Part shown: piece by piece, positions 19,058-27,776 of the stretch
How the letters are laid out: each line of letters starts with the position of its first letter
Numbering within the stretch: position 1 is the stretch's first letter
Assembly: GCF_002119725.1 (NCBI RefSeq)
Contig: NZ_CP021109.1
Location: forward strand, 372,001 to 436,000
DNA length: 64,000 nt
Reading direction: 5' to 3'
From: Bordetella genomosp. 9
Lineage (GTDB): Bacteria; Pseudomonadota; Gammaproteobacteria; Burkholderiales; Burkholderiaceae_B
The notes under the pieces: model-generated
Database searches by the model: none
What the model saw: the letters and a program-made list of their open reading frames with translations, nothing else
What the model was told of the DNA's origin: nothing
Made by a program: the position numbers and the translations under genes

Positions 19058-19100
19058 TCGGAGCGATCCGATGGCCCCGCATCCACGCGTTGCCTACGAT
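19058..19100 (+). promoter_or_regulatory. RcsB-like box plus -10 element of the M23 peptidase gene
   Basis: TCGGA-GCGA-TCCGA at 19058-19071 is a palindrome followed by TGGCCCC. A -10-like TACGAT starts exactly 23 bases after the box (19095-19100). The gene start at 19247 would leave a leader of about 140 bases. The 22 bases TTCGGAGCG-N-TCCGATGGCCCC recur, one base different, upstream of the FkbM gene at 38815. Confidence 0.65.
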
Positions 19101-19246
19101 TCCCGTGTCGGCTCGTTTGCGTTCTGACGAACGCCCCTCCTGGCGGCCGATAACGGGCCACCGCCTGACTCTCCCGTGGATCCAGCGCTTTGCGCCCATT
19201 CTTTGCTCCCCGGGCTGCCGCCGTCAGTACGGAATTCTTACGCAAG

Positions 19247-20299
19247 ATGGAAAACCCCATGCGGAACAAGACAAACTCGCGCGTACTCGCCCGAATACGG
19301 GCCTGGCGCTCAGCAGCATGCATAGCCGTCCTGCTGACCGCCTTTGCTGGCGGCGCCGTCCTGCACCATGTGGGAAGCAAAGTCGGCGCCTCGGCCCCGG
19401 AGCTTTCGCCGCTATTGCCGGTGGAAGAACTTCCGGAATGGAGCGATGAATCGGTTCCCTTTGGGGAGGATGAGCGCCTGCATATCAAATCGGGGTTGAT
19501 CACCGGTGGCATTGCCGCCAGCCTGGCTCGCGCCCGGGTGCCCCAGTCCGCCATCAATCAGGCGCTCGCGCTGGCGTCAACGCGTGCGCCGGACGGCGCC
19601 GAAATGCTTCGCTTCAAGATCGCCTATGCGGTACGCGAGTACGCCGTGGAAGAGGTGACCCCGCGGCTGGTGGCCCTGCAGATCGGCGACGGAGAAGCGT
19701 CCATTGCCGCCGTTCGCTACCCGCTGCGGGGCGATGGCGAGCCGACCTATTACGACTTCCATGGCAACCCTTGGGGACCCACCTCCTTTGCGTGGCCTGT
19801 GGCACGCTCGCGTGCGTCGTCGCCGTTCGGTGGTCGAATTCATCCGGTTCTTGGAGTTGCGAAGTTTCATCGCGGCGTCGACCTCGCCGCGCCGCAGGGC
19901 ACGCCGGTAATGGCCAGCGCGCCGGGCACAGTGACGTTCGTCGGGAACGTACGCGGATACGGCAATCTTGTCGCTCTACGGCACGCCAACGGTCTGGAAA
20001 GCTACTACGCGCATTTGCATGCGATCGCGTCCACCGTAGGCGTCGGCACCCGCGTTGCGCAGCGCGACGTGATCGGGACTGTGGGTGCGACCGGCACAGC
20101 CACTGGACCGCACCTTCATTTCGAGATCCGGCAGCATGGTAGACCGCTCGACCCGATCACCCTGATGCCCTCCCGCCCGAGGAGCGATCCAGACTTCTCC
20201 CGCGATCTGCGCAAAGTGCGCGCACATTTCGCTCCGGAAGGCGTCGCGATGCACCGATTCGTGCGGCTCTACTCGCAGGACACTTCACGCCGCATTTAG
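19247..20299 (+). CDS. exported M23 (LytM/lysostaphin-type) peptidase
   Basis: A 350-residue protein with an N-terminal hydrophobic anchor (SAACIAVLLTAFAGGAVL) and a C-terminal M23 domain. The zinc ligands are visible in HRGVD and HLHFE. It should cut peptidoglycan cross-links, or regulate amidases, in the periplasm. The start may be the ATG at 19247 or the in-frame ATG at 19259; neither has a strong ribosome site. An RcsB-like box with a -10 lies 150-190 bases upstream, and the stop codon at 20297-20299 is itself part of the next box. It could make room in the wall for pilus or toxin export, but that is inference. Confidence 0.85.
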   Translation: MENPMRNKTNSRVLARIRAWRSAACIAVLLTAFAGGAVLHHVGSKVGASAPELSPLLPVEELPEWSDESVPFGEDERLHIKSGLITGGIAASLARARVPQSAINQALALASTRAPDGAEMLRFKIAYAVREYAVEEVTPRLVALQIGDGEASIAAVRYPLRGDGEPTYYDFHGNPWGPTSFAWPVARSRASSPFGGRIHPVLGVAKFHRGVDLAAPQGTPVMASAPGTVTFVGNVRGYGNLVALRHANGLESYYAHLHAIASTVGVGTRVAQRDVIGTVGATGTATGPHLHFEIRQHGRPLDPITLMPSRPRSDPDFSRDLRKVRAHFAPEGVAMHRFVRLYSQDTSRRI

Positions 20300-20310
20300 G
20301 ACTGATCCGA
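20297..20310 (+). promoter_or_regulatory. RcsB-like box upstream of the glycosyltransferase gene
   Basis: TAGGA-CTGA-TCCGA begins with the stop codon of the peptidase gene. The 17-base context TTTAGGAC-N-GATCCGAT is repeated at 21344-21360. The distance to the ATG at 20347 is 36 bases, so a start site set by the usual spacing would give a very short or absent leader (possible -10 GAGAAT at 24 bases). Confidence 0.5.
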
Positions 20311-20346
20311 TTGCCGCTGATAACAGCTGTTATGGAGAATGGATCC

Positions 20347-21330
20347 ATGCCAATCGCGAGTATCCTGATTCCCGCTGTCAAGCCCACTTATCTCGAACGT
20401 GCTATCCGTAGCGCATTGTTGCAATCGCTGCGCGATATCGAGATTCTGGTTGGCGACGATACGCCGGACGGCTCCTTGGCTCATGTGGTCGAACGATTTC
20501 ATGATTCCAGGCTTCGCTACTTCCATCACGGCCATCAGAACGCGAAGCAGAACGCGGCGGCGCTGTGGCGCCGGGCCAATTCACCTTACGTCAAGTGGTT
20601 GCACGACGACGACGTCCTGTTGCCGCTATCGGTTGAGGTCCTCGTGGAAGCACTGCGGGCGCACCCGGATTCCAGGCTTGCATTCCATGGTCGCGTGTTT
20701 ATCGACGATACGGGCGCGGTTTGCTGGTGCCCCGGCTCACCCATTGCCGACGGCGACACGGTGGCGATCACCAGGGCCGAACTGAGCCGCAGCCTCGTCG
20801 GGCGGCTGTACAACTGGGTGGGCGAACTGAGCAATGTCATGTTGACGCGGGACCGCGACGAAGCGGCGTACTTGTTCGATTACCGCGGCTGGCCAATTGA
20901 TTGCCTTCAGGACGTCGCGATGTACCTGAATGCGGCTGAGGATGCGCCCATCATTGGGGTTGGAGGCGTCTATGGCGCCTACCGCCAGCACGACGGCCAG
21001 ATGTCGAACTACGCGAGCCCGTATTTTCCGGCAATTCTTTACGAATGGGAGTTGATGGTCCGCGGCGAAGCGGCATCGAAGGGACTTTCGCGCAAGCGGC
21101 TGGTGGAAGCGAAGGAGCGCCTCATTGCGCATTATCGATTGCATGCCCGACTTTATCCCGAAATTGCACCATTGATGCACGGTGCAGACGAGATTGATCG
21201 CCTGCCAGCAGCGCAGCTGCTCCAAAGTACACGCTTTGCCGAGAACCTCCTGAGCGCTCGGACAGCAATCCAGGCCCGTATCGCGCAAGCCTGCGGCCGC
21301 GATAGCAATCTCTCCCGCCAATACGCCTGA
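20347..21330 (+). CDS. family 2 glycosyltransferase
   Basis: A 327-residue GT-A glycosyltransferase. The N-terminus PIASILIPAVKPTYLERAIRS and the metal-binding WLHDDDVL are typical of GT2 enzymes that move a nucleotide-activated sugar to a surface glycan. The start is the ATG at 20347, with GGAG nine bases upstream; an earlier ATG at 20332 is possible. It sits between two copies of the RcsB-like box. The FkbM methyltransferase at 39 kb and the GT25 remnant at 28.5 kb are other glycan genes in the core. Its acceptor cannot be read from the sequence. Confidence 0.85.
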   Translation: MPIASILIPAVKPTYLERAIRSALLQSLRDIEILVGDDTPDGSLAHVVERFHDSRLRYFHHGHQNAKQNAAALWRRANSPYVKWLHDDDVLLPLSVEVLVEALRAHPDSRLAFHGRVFIDDTGAVCWCPGSPIADGDTVAITRAELSRSLVGRLYNWVGELSNVMLTRDRDEAAYLFDYRGWPIDCLQDVAMYLNAAEDAPIIGVGGVYGAYRQHDGQMSNYASPYFPAILYEWELMVRGEAASKGLSRKRLVEAKERLIAHYRLHARLYPEIAPLMHGADEIDRLPAAQLLQSTRFAENLLSARTAIQARIAQACGRDSNLSRQYA

Positions 21331-21345
21331 CGGTGCGATGCGCTT

Positions 21346-21388
21346 TAGGACGGATCCGATGGCACATGTAACGTGCCTCATGGACAAT
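21346..21388 (+). promoter_or_regulatory. RcsB-like box plus -10 upstream of a candidate small RNA
   Basis: TAGGA-CGGA-TCCGA at 21346-21359 is followed by TGGC, and a -10-like GACAAT starts exactly 23 bases after the box (21383-21388). No gene begins downstream before a strong terminator at 21455-21482, so the transcript would be about 90 bases. Confidence 0.6.
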
Positions 21389-21394
21389 GAATTC

Positions 21395-21482
21395 CGGGAA
21401 CTGCAAAACGGTTCCTGCTTGTCGCCTTAAGTCCCGCTTCAGGCGCCTCCCCGCACGCCCAGCGATCCTGGGCGTTCTTTTT
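21395..21482 (+). ncRNA. candidate box-driven small RNA, about 88 nt
   Basis: It is bounded by the inferred start site (about 21395) and the terminator T-run (21482). The segment CTCCCCGC at 21447-21454 lies directly before the terminator stem and is also found in the other candidate at 28.95-29.04 kb. C-rich stretches like this can pair with ribosome-binding sites. A 23-codon frame (MAHVTC...) starting at 21359 is the alternative reading, but it starts upstream of the inferred transcript. Confidence 0.4.
21455..21482 (+). terminator. Rho-independent terminator
   Basis: The stem ACGCCCAG/CTGGGCGT has a four-base loop and is followed by TCTTTTT. It lies between the box promoter at 21346 and the antiporter gene at 21601, so the antiporter is unlikely to be driven mainly by that box unless read-through occurs. 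Confidence 0.8.
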
Positions 21483-21600
21483 GTGCGTGAACACATGCGG
21501 CACATCGCCAAGCCTGTTCCGCGTCCACACCTTCTGGCCATCGAGCCGGACAACCGCCACGCGGTGCACCGGTCTGCGCCCCGGAAAAGGAGGTTTTCAC

Positions 21601-22857
21601 ATGAATCAAGCAGTCGGCTTCATTGGTGCCGCCATTTTCGCGCTGGCACTGTTGCACACCGTTTTTGCGCACCGTGTCGATGCGCTCGGGACTCGATACC
21701 CCCGCCACGCGGGCCTATTTCACTTGCTCGGCGAGGTGGAGGTCGTCTTCGCGGTGTGGGCTCTGATCCTGGCGATTGCCATGACTGCCCTCATTGGACC
21801 GGCACCAACGATTGCCTACCTTGAATCCCGGCAGTTTGTTGAGCCCTTGTTCGTCTTCGCCATCATGGTCATTGCGGCGAGCCGCCCTATTCTCGACGGT
21901 GTCTCCGGGCTGGTGTTTGCATTGGCCCGCCTGCTGCCAGTGCGCAGGGAAACCGCTGTGGTCTGGCTTTCGCTCACCGCGATTCCGCTGCTTGGTTCGT
22001 TCATCACCGAGCCCGCCGCGATGACGCTCGCCGCAATGATCCTGCGCGACCGTCTGTTCACCACGGACGTCGGCGCGCGATGGAAGTACCTGGCGCTCGG
22101 CGTGCTGTTCGTCAACATCTCGATCGGGGGCACGCTGACCGCTTATGCAGCCCCTCCCGTGCTGATGGTTGCCGCCGCCTGGGGCTGGGACTCCTGGTTC
22201 ATGCTGACTCAGTTTGGATGGAAGGCTGCGATCGCGGTGATGATCAATGCCACGGCACTGTCCTGGTTGATCGGCCCCAGGTTGTCGACTGCTCGCCGTG
22301 AAACGTCCGCCGGCGCGGCCGATCGGGTTCCCTTTGCCGTTACGCTGATTCACCTCGGCTTCCTGTGCCTTGTCGTCGCCACCGCGCACCATCCCGCGGT
22401 CTTTCTAAGCCTGCTGCTGTTCTTCCTTGGCTTCGTGCACGCCTATCGGCGATATCAGTCCCCGCTGATTCTGAAGGAAAGCCTGCTGGTAACCGTATTC
22501 CTTGGGGGACTGGTGGTTCTTGGCGGTCTGCAGCAATGGTGGCTACAGCCGCTCGTGGCGTCGATGAATTCCCTTGGGCTGTATGCGGGCGCGCTTGGAC
22601 TGACCGCCGTCATGGACAACGCTGCCATTACGTATCTCGGGTCACTGATCGTGGGCATCGAAGATCCGGCCAAATACATGCTCGTGGCGGGCGCGGTGGC
22701 GGGGGGAGGTCTGACCGTCATCGCGAATGCCCCCAACCCCGCAGGCGTGGCCATCGTCCGCGCAGGCTTCGACAACGGTGCGGTCCGCCTCGGTCAACTG
22801 CTGCTGGCGGCCCTGCCGCCCACGGCTGTTGCCACCGGTGCTTTCCTGGCGTTGTAA
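21601..22857 (+). CDS. putative Na+/H+ antiporter (Na_H_antiport_3 type)
   Basis: A polytopic inner-membrane protein of 418 residues with about ten to twelve hydrophobic segments, resembling the putative Na+/H+ antiporter family also seen beside other proteobacterial transporters. Motifs such as FITEPAAMTLAAMIL and AVMDNAAITYLGSLI fit ion-transporter superfamily members. The start at 21601 has a strong AAAGGAGG site. It is followed by a glutamate/sodium symporter gene 135 bases on. Together they could couple sodium extrusion to glutamate uptake; that is inference from pairing. Confidence 0.78.
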   Translation: MNQAVGFIGAAIFALALLHTVFAHRVDALGTRYPRHAGLFHLLGEVEVVFAVWALILAIAMTALIGPAPTIAYLESRQFVEPLFVFAIMVIAASRPILDGVSGLVFALARLLPVRRETAVVWLSLTAIPLLGSFITEPAAMTLAAMILRDRLFTTDVGARWKYLALGVLFVNISIGGTLTAYAAPPVLMVAAAWGWDSWFMLTQFGWKAAIAVMINATALSWLIGPRLSTARRETSAGAADRVPFAVTLIHLGFLCLVVATAHHPAVFLSLLLFFLGFVHAYRRYQSPLILKESLLVTVFLGGLVVLGGLQQWWLQPLVASMNSLGLYAGALGLTAVMDNAAITYLGSLIVGIEDPAKYMLVAGAVAGGGLTVIANAPNPAGVAIVRAGFDNGAVRLGQLLLAALPPTAVATGAFLAL

Positions 22858-22992
22858 CCGGCTCGGCGTTATTGACGGCATATTTTTCTTCAATCTGCAT
22901 AAAGAGTAATTGAATGGCGGCATTGCCGCCATTTCAGTATTTTCCACACGTCACTACGTCTCCCTCATCAGCACTGGAACTTAAGGACATTG

Positions 22993-24186
22993 ATGTTACA
23001 ACTTGATATCTATGAAACTTTGGTGGCAGCCGCACTGGTTTTGTTGGCCGGTCGGTTGCTGGTGGCGAAGCTGTCGTTCCTGAGGGCATTCAACATTCCG
23101 GAGCCGGTCGCCGGCGGGCTGGTGATCGCTGCGATTTTGGCAATCGCGCGGGCGGGCGCCGACGTCAGCGTGCAGTTCGATACCAGCATGCAGACTCCAT
23201 TCATGTTGGCGTTCTTCGCCACCCTCGGTCTGAGCGCGGACCTGAACAATCTGCGCAAGGGCGGCAAGGTGATCTTTGTCTTTCTGGCAGTTGTAGTCGG
23301 ACTGCTGGTACTGCAGAACGTCATCGGCGTCGGCATCGCCACAGCGCTGGGACTGAACCCGTACATCGGCATTCTGGCGGGCTCGGTCACCCTGTCCGGT
23401 GGGCACGGTACCGGCGTCGCATGGGGCGAAACGTTCCAGAACCAGTATCACGTCGCGTTGGCCCCTGAGCTTGCCATCGCCTGCGCCACCTTTGGCCTCG
23501 TGCTGGGCGGACTGATCGGCGGCCCAGTAGCCCGGCATCTGCTGCGCAAGGTCACCGTTCCGAGCACTGACAAGACCGACAGTGAGCCGATGCATTTCGA
23601 GCACCCGCAGGCGGTGCGGCTGATTACCGCGCCGTCGCTGGTGGAAACGCTAGCTCTGATTCTGGTCTGCCTCAGCGCTGGGCACGCGCTCTCCGCGACG
23701 TTCTCGACCACCGCACTGGCGCTTCCCACCTTCGTCTGGACCCTGTTTGTCGGCGTCCTGCTGCGCAATGTCCTTGCAGCTCTGAAGTACGACGTATTCG
23801 ATCGCGCGCTCGCGGTACTCGGCAATGTCAGCCTGTCGATGTTCCTTGCGATGGCCCTGATGAGCCTGCGGCTTTGGGAACTGTCGTCGCTCGCCTTGCC
23901 AGTGCTATTGATCCTGGTTGCGCAGACGGTCGCGATGGCAGCGTTCGCGGTCTTCGTGACGTTCCGCGTGATGGGCCGGAACTACGACGCAGCGGTGCTC
24001 GCGGCGGGCCATTGCGGCTTTGGACTCGGAGCGACACCGACCGCGATTGCCAATATGCAAGCGGTCACCGACCGCTTCGGCCCTTCTCATTTGGCATTTC
24101 TAATCGTGCCAATGGTCGGTGCGTTCTTTATCGATATCGCCAATGCCGTAGTCATCAAGCTATTCCTCAGCCTGTCACTCACCTGA
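22993..24186 (+). CDS. gltS: sodium/glutamate symporter
   Basis: A 397-residue GltS-family carrier with about ten membrane segments. The two re-entrant loop signatures are visible: SGGHGTGVAWGETF in the first half and GHCGFGLGATPTAIANM in the second. It imports glutamate with sodium across the inner membrane. The ATG at 22993 follows AAGGA at good spacing; a TTG just before it is in frame but less likely. There is no island box upstream. Confidence 0.9.
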   Translation: MLQLDIYETLVAAALVLLAGRLLVAKLSFLRAFNIPEPVAGGLVIAAILAIARAGADVSVQFDTSMQTPFMLAFFATLGLSADLNNLRKGGKVIFVFLAVVVGLLVLQNVIGVGIATALGLNPYIGILAGSVTLSGGHGTGVAWGETFQNQYHVALAPELAIACATFGLVLGGLIGGPVARHLLRKVTVPSTDKTDSEPMHFEHPQAVRLITAPSLVETLALILVCLSAGHALSATFSTTALALPTFVWTLFVGVLLRNVLAALKYDVFDRALAVLGNVSLSMFLAMALMSLRLWELSSLALPVLLILVAQTVAMAAFAVFVTFRVMGRNYDAAVLAAGHCGFGLGATPTAIANMQAVTDRFGPSHLAFLIVPMVGAFFIDIANAVVIKLFLSLSLT

Positions 24187-24315
24187 GTGGGTGAGGTTCT
24201 CCGACAGACTGGCGGCCCAGTCCCTTCCGGCTGCGGAGTTGGCCTGCCGTGTCATGCCAAGAATATGTTCGGCGGATCCACTGCTCAACTCTGATCAAGA
24301 TTTTTTTCAATAGCG

Positions 24316-24353
24316 GCGACACGATGCCATTTCTTAGAATGGCACCGTGTCGC
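24316..24353. repeat. 16-bp inverted repeat
   Basis: GCGACACG-A-TGCCATT pairs with AATGGCA-C-CGTGTCGC around a short loop, one mismatch. There is no T-run on the downstream side of either strand (a T-run precedes it on the plus strand), so it may act as an operator, an mRNA-end stem or a relic. Confidence 0.5.
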
Positions 24354-24485
24354 TGTCGCGCTTGATGCGCGCCATGGGCATGCCGGTCGGCGCCTCGCCG
24401 ATTGGCGGCAAATGGTTCATGACCACCCCATGAAGAATGCGATACAAAGATCCCTCGACTTCGGTCGTTCTTCGACGGGATCGCC

Positions 24486-24509
24486 GCGCCTATATGGCGC
24501 GCTTTTTTT
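24486..24509 (+). terminator. Rho-independent terminator
   Basis: The stem GCGCC-TATAT-GGCGC is followed by seven T residues. It is 300 bases after gltS and 300 before the chitinase gene, so it may end a long gltS 3' region or an unseen short transcript. Confidence 0.65.
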
Positions 24510-24523
24510 AATACGAGTTTCCG

Positions 24524-24557
24524 TAGGTCAGATTTTTGACAAATAAAATCAGACCTA
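24524..24557. repeat. AT-rich 13-bp inverted repeat upstream of the chitinase gene
   Basis: TAGGTCAGATTTT at 24524-24536 is mirrored by AAAATCAGACCTA at 24545-24557 with one central mismatch per arm and an 8-base spacer. It fits a dimeric operator upstream of the chitinase-LPMO unit, but no regulator can be assigned. Confidence 0.4.
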
Positions 24558-24804
24558 TAAATCTTTCAATAGCCACGGCCAGTTTATCAAGCATACAATC
24601 GCCGTGCAGAATTCGGCTTGTGATCGGCTGCTTATGTCGACGCATCATCGTTAAATAGAGCGGCATTTTTCCTTTTGCAATCACTCCGATTCCAGGGAAC
24701 TCGTTCGTCCGCCGATATCGCCCAATATGCGAATCTACCGGTCCGGCCGATCCGTTCCCGGCATTACCGACGTAGAGCCTTTCTCTCAAACCTAGGAGAA
24801 GTGA

Positions 24805-26244
24805 ATGCTTGATCCACGGGTCATCCAACAATACAAGAACTCGATCCGCGACGCGGCGTCGCCAATGCCAGATATCTCTGGAAAGACCATTCTGGTTGGC
24901 TTCTGGCACAACTGGCCAGCGCAACCGGGGCAAGGGTATCAGCAGGGTCGTTTTGCCGAGATGGCTCTGACGGATATCCCTCCTCAGTACAACGTCGTGG
25001 CCGTTGCCTTTATGAAAGGCAGCGGAATTCCAACGTTCAGGCCATACAACGTCACCGACAGCGAGTTCCGACGTCAGATCGGAATCCTGAACTCGCAGGA
25101 CCGCGCGGTTCTGATTTCCCTCGGAGGCGCAGACGCTCACATCGAGTTGCATTCAGGCCAAGAAGAGGCGCTGGCCTACAAGATCATCGAGTTGGTGGAG
25201 ACTTACGGGTTCGATGGCTTGGATATCGATCTCGAGCAGCAGGCGATTGCGGCTGCAGAAAATCGCACGGTAATCCCCGCGGCGCTTCGGATGGTCCGGG
25301 AACACTACGCCAAGGAAGGAAAGCACTTCATCATCAGCATGGCGCCGGAGTTCCCCCATCTAAGAATCACTAAGGATTACGTACCCTATATCAAGGCGCT
25401 GGAGGACCTCTACGACTTCATCGCCCCACAGTATTACAACCAGGGCGGCGACGGCGTGTGGGTCGACCACTTGAACAAGTTTGTCACTCAAGAGAACGAT
25501 GCACTGAAGGAAGAATTCCTTTACCACCTCACAGACTGCCTGATCCATGGCACGCAGGACTTCACGCCGATCCCGGCGAATCGGCTGGCCATTGGACTTC
25601 CGTCGAACGTCGATGCCGCAGGTAACGGCTATGTCATTGACCCACAGCATGTTGTCAATGCATTGACCCGACTAAAGAATGCGGGCAACCCCATCAGGGG
25701 CTTGATGACATGGTCGGTCAACTGGGACAACGGTCAGAACAGATCCGGGACGCCATACAACTGGGAATTCGTCACCAGGTACGGTTTTGTATCCAGCGGT
25801 GAGGATGGAGGCGGCGAACGGCCCAGCGCGCCTGCCAATCTCACGTCGCCCGCTCACTCCGAAACCGGTATCGATCTGCGCTGGGACCCGTCCACGGGCG
25901 AATATCCCATTCAGTTCTATTCGGTCTATCGCGACGGGCGGATCATCGGTCGGTCTCAGACCACCCGATACGCCGATGAGGGGCTGTCTCCCGGGTCTGA
26001 GTACCGCTACTTCGTGACCGCCACCGATAGCAAGGGCAATGTATCGCCGAACAGCGCCACCCTGACCACATCGACATTACCCGGAGCAGCGCCACAGTGG
26101 CGCGAGGACCAGTGGTACGACCGCGGCGCCATCGTCGCGTTCGCGGGTAGCCAGTACACCTGCGTCCAGGAACATACGTCGAACCAGTATTGGAAGCCGT
26201 CGCTGGCAACGATGCTGTGGCAGAAACTGGCACGCGGCCGGTAA
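24805..26244 (+). CDS. GH18 chitinase with FnIII and CBM5/12, no signal peptide
   Basis: A 479-residue enzyme. The GH18 domain (about 20-340) has the SLGG strand and the catalytic motif DGLDIDLE with the acid Glu near residue 144. A fibronectin type III domain follows (about 345-430), then a chitin-binding CBM5/12 rich in Trp/Tyr (PQWREDQWYDRG...WKPSLATMLWQKL). It should hydrolyse chitin. Remarkably the N-terminus (MLDPRVIQQYKNS) has no Sec or Tat signal, although GGAG sits at good distance before the ATG, so the start looks right. The LPMO gene follows 62 bases later and shares the same accessory domains. Confidence 0.92.
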   Translation: MLDPRVIQQYKNSIRDAASPMPDISGKTILVGFWHNWPAQPGQGYQQGRFAEMALTDIPPQYNVVAVAFMKGSGIPTFRPYNVTDSEFRRQIGILNSQDRAVLISLGGADAHIELHSGQEEALAYKIIELVETYGFDGLDIDLEQQAIAAAENRTVIPAALRMVREHYAKEGKHFIISMAPEFPHLRITKDYVPYIKALEDLYDFIAPQYYNQGGDGVWVDHLNKFVTQENDALKEEFLYHLTDCLIHGTQDFTPIPANRLAIGLPSNVDAAGNGYVIDPQHVVNALTRLKNAGNPIRGLMTWSVNWDNGQNRSGTPYNWEFVTRYGFVSSGEDGGGERPSAPANLTSPAHSETGIDLRWDPSTGEYPIQFYSVYRDGRIIGRSQTTRYADEGLSPGSEYRYFVTATDSKGNVSPNSATLTTSTLPGAAPQWREDQWYDRGAIVAFAGSQYTCVQEHTSNQYWKPSLATMLWQKLARGR

Positions 26245-26306
26245 GGGGCCACGGTGGGCCCTGACTTCGCAATGCAACTCTCCATCCTTTTGAAAGCCGG
26301 AGATCA

Positions 26307-27656
26307 ATGATGACAACGATTCGCCGCAATATTCCCCGTCACGGCCATGTCTTCTCGCCGGAATCCAGAGCCGTATTCGCCTATCTGAATGGCGATCTTG
26401 TGGAGAACGACCAGAACTCGCTGGAGGCGGGCAAATTCTTCCCCGCTACGGAGGGGAATCTAACAGACCCTATCGCGCCGACCGATATCAAGAACAATCC
26501 CCCTCCGGCCGACGGACAAATTGCGAGTGCTGGCTGGCCGTACGCCCGTTTGTTGGACGAGCCGGGAACCCATTGGCGCAAACATAAGGTTCGCGCGGGC
26601 CAGCCCCTGACGGTTTCCTGGAATTATTCCGCCGCCCACGTGACTCGGCGTTGGGTGTACTTCATGACCAAGAGGGGCTGGGATCCCCAACAGAAGCTGA
26701 CGCGAGCCTCCTTCGAGGATAAGCCGTTCTTCACGGTCGAACTGCGCGCTCAGCCATACTGGGAGCACACCGACGCCCTTTGGCCGCCTTCGCCGACGGT
26801 ACATGACGTAGTCTTGCCCAATCGGGAGGGGTATCACGTCATGCTGGCGATCTGGGAAGTGGCAAATACCGGTGCCGCCTTCTACCAAGTGATCGATCTC
26901 GACTTTGAGGCCAGCGGTGGGGGCGGCGAGCGTCCGAATCCGCCATCCCAGGTTCAGGCCGAGGTTGTGGCATCGACCGCGGCTGACCTGACATGGAGTG
27001 CGGCAACGGGGGGACAACCCATCGCCTACTACACCGTTCATCGTGACGGCAGCGTACTGGCGCGGGTCGATGCACCGTTTCGAAACTATCATGATGGCAG
27101 CCTCGCCGCGGACACCGAATACACGTACTTCATCTCCGCGACAGACGTCGATGGCAACCAATCCCTGCCGAGTCATACCGTCGTCATTCGGACTCCGGGG
27201 TCCGGGGAGGACATACCTCCCACCCCGCCTCGTGACCTACACTCAATGGAGACCACTGCCAGTTCGGTGCATCTGATGTGGGGTGGCTCCAGCGGCAGCG
27301 CGGGTATCAAGAACTATCTGGTGTACCGGAACGGCCGACAGATTGGCACCACCGAACCTTCTCGGCTCGAGTACACGGATAGCGGTTTGGCCGCCAACAC
27401 CGAGTATCGCTATTTTGTCGCGGCACTCGACAATCAAGGGCGATTGTCAGTGCCCAGCAACGTGCTGACGGTGAAGACACGAGGCGATGGCGGTGCCATT
27501 CCGGAATGGGCGCCCAACGTGCCATACGAAGTGGGCGACAAGGTGACCTACTCTGGCCGCACCTATCAATGCCTGCAGGCGCATCCATCGAACTCCGGCT
27601 GGACTCCGGTCGACACCATCAATATCCTGTGGAAGGAGGTAGCCGTGCGACGATAG
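26307..27656 (+). CDS. AA10 lytic polysaccharide monooxygenase with two FnIII and CBM5/12, no signal peptide
   Basis: A 449-residue protein. The AA10/chitin-binding domain (to about 205) starts with HGHV, whose His normally becomes residue 1 and binds copper with a second His (SAAHVTRRW). Two FnIII domains (about 215-305, 310-395) and a CBM5/12 follow. LPMOs cut crystalline chitin oxidatively and work with chitinases. Here the His is residue 12, behind MMTTIRRNIPR, which is not a signal peptide. Activity would need removal of those residues, for example after Arg11. The gene is paired with the chitinase. Confidence 0.9.
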   Translation: MMTTIRRNIPRHGHVFSPESRAVFAYLNGDLVENDQNSLEAGKFFPATEGNLTDPIAPTDIKNNPPPADGQIASAGWPYARLLDEPGTHWRKHKVRAGQPLTVSWNYSAAHVTRRWVYFMTKRGWDPQQKLTRASFEDKPFFTVELRAQPYWEHTDALWPPSPTVHDVVLPNREGYHVMLAIWEVANTGAAFYQVIDLDFEASGGGGERPNPPSQVQAEVVASTAADLTWSAATGGQPIAYYTVHRDGSVLARVDAPFRNYHDGSLAADTEYTYFISATDVDGNQSLPSHTVVIRTPGSGEDIPPTPPRDLHSMETTASSVHLMWGGSSGSAGIKNYLVYRNGRQIGTTEPSRLEYTDSGLAANTEYRYFVAALDNQGRLSVPSNVLTVKTRGDGGAIPEWAPNVPYEVGDKVTYSGRTYQCLQAHPSNSGWTPVDTINILWKEVAVRR

Positions 27657-27663
27657 CGGAGGA

Positions 27664-27694
27664 GTTCTGGCCCTCGTCCCATGAGGGCCAGAAC
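27664..27694. terminator. strong inverted repeat after the LPMO gene
   Basis: GTTCTGGCCCTC pairs perfectly with GAGGGCCAGAAC around seven bases, just after the stop at 27656. There is no T-run. It probably ends or protects the chitinase-LPMO transcript, and may also serve the convergent carbonic anhydrase gene. A second imperfect stem lies near 27718-27738. Confidence 0.6.
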
Positions 27695-27776
27695 CACGCG
27701 TCTGCGTTTGCTCTGGCGGCCCCGTTTTCCGGGACCGTCTTTCCTTTCGGCGCGGCCGCGAAATGGCTGATGCCTG

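Larger units (their letters stand above)
24187..24804. other. 618-bp non-coding stretch with three hairpins
   Basis: No protein-like frame is seen. It holds a long inverted repeat at 24316-24353, a Rho-independent terminator at 24486-24509 and an AT-rich inverted repeat at 24524-24557. The last 100 bases should contain the chitinase promoter, and a GGAG ribosome site lies just before 24805. No RcsB-like box is present here. Confidence 0.5.
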
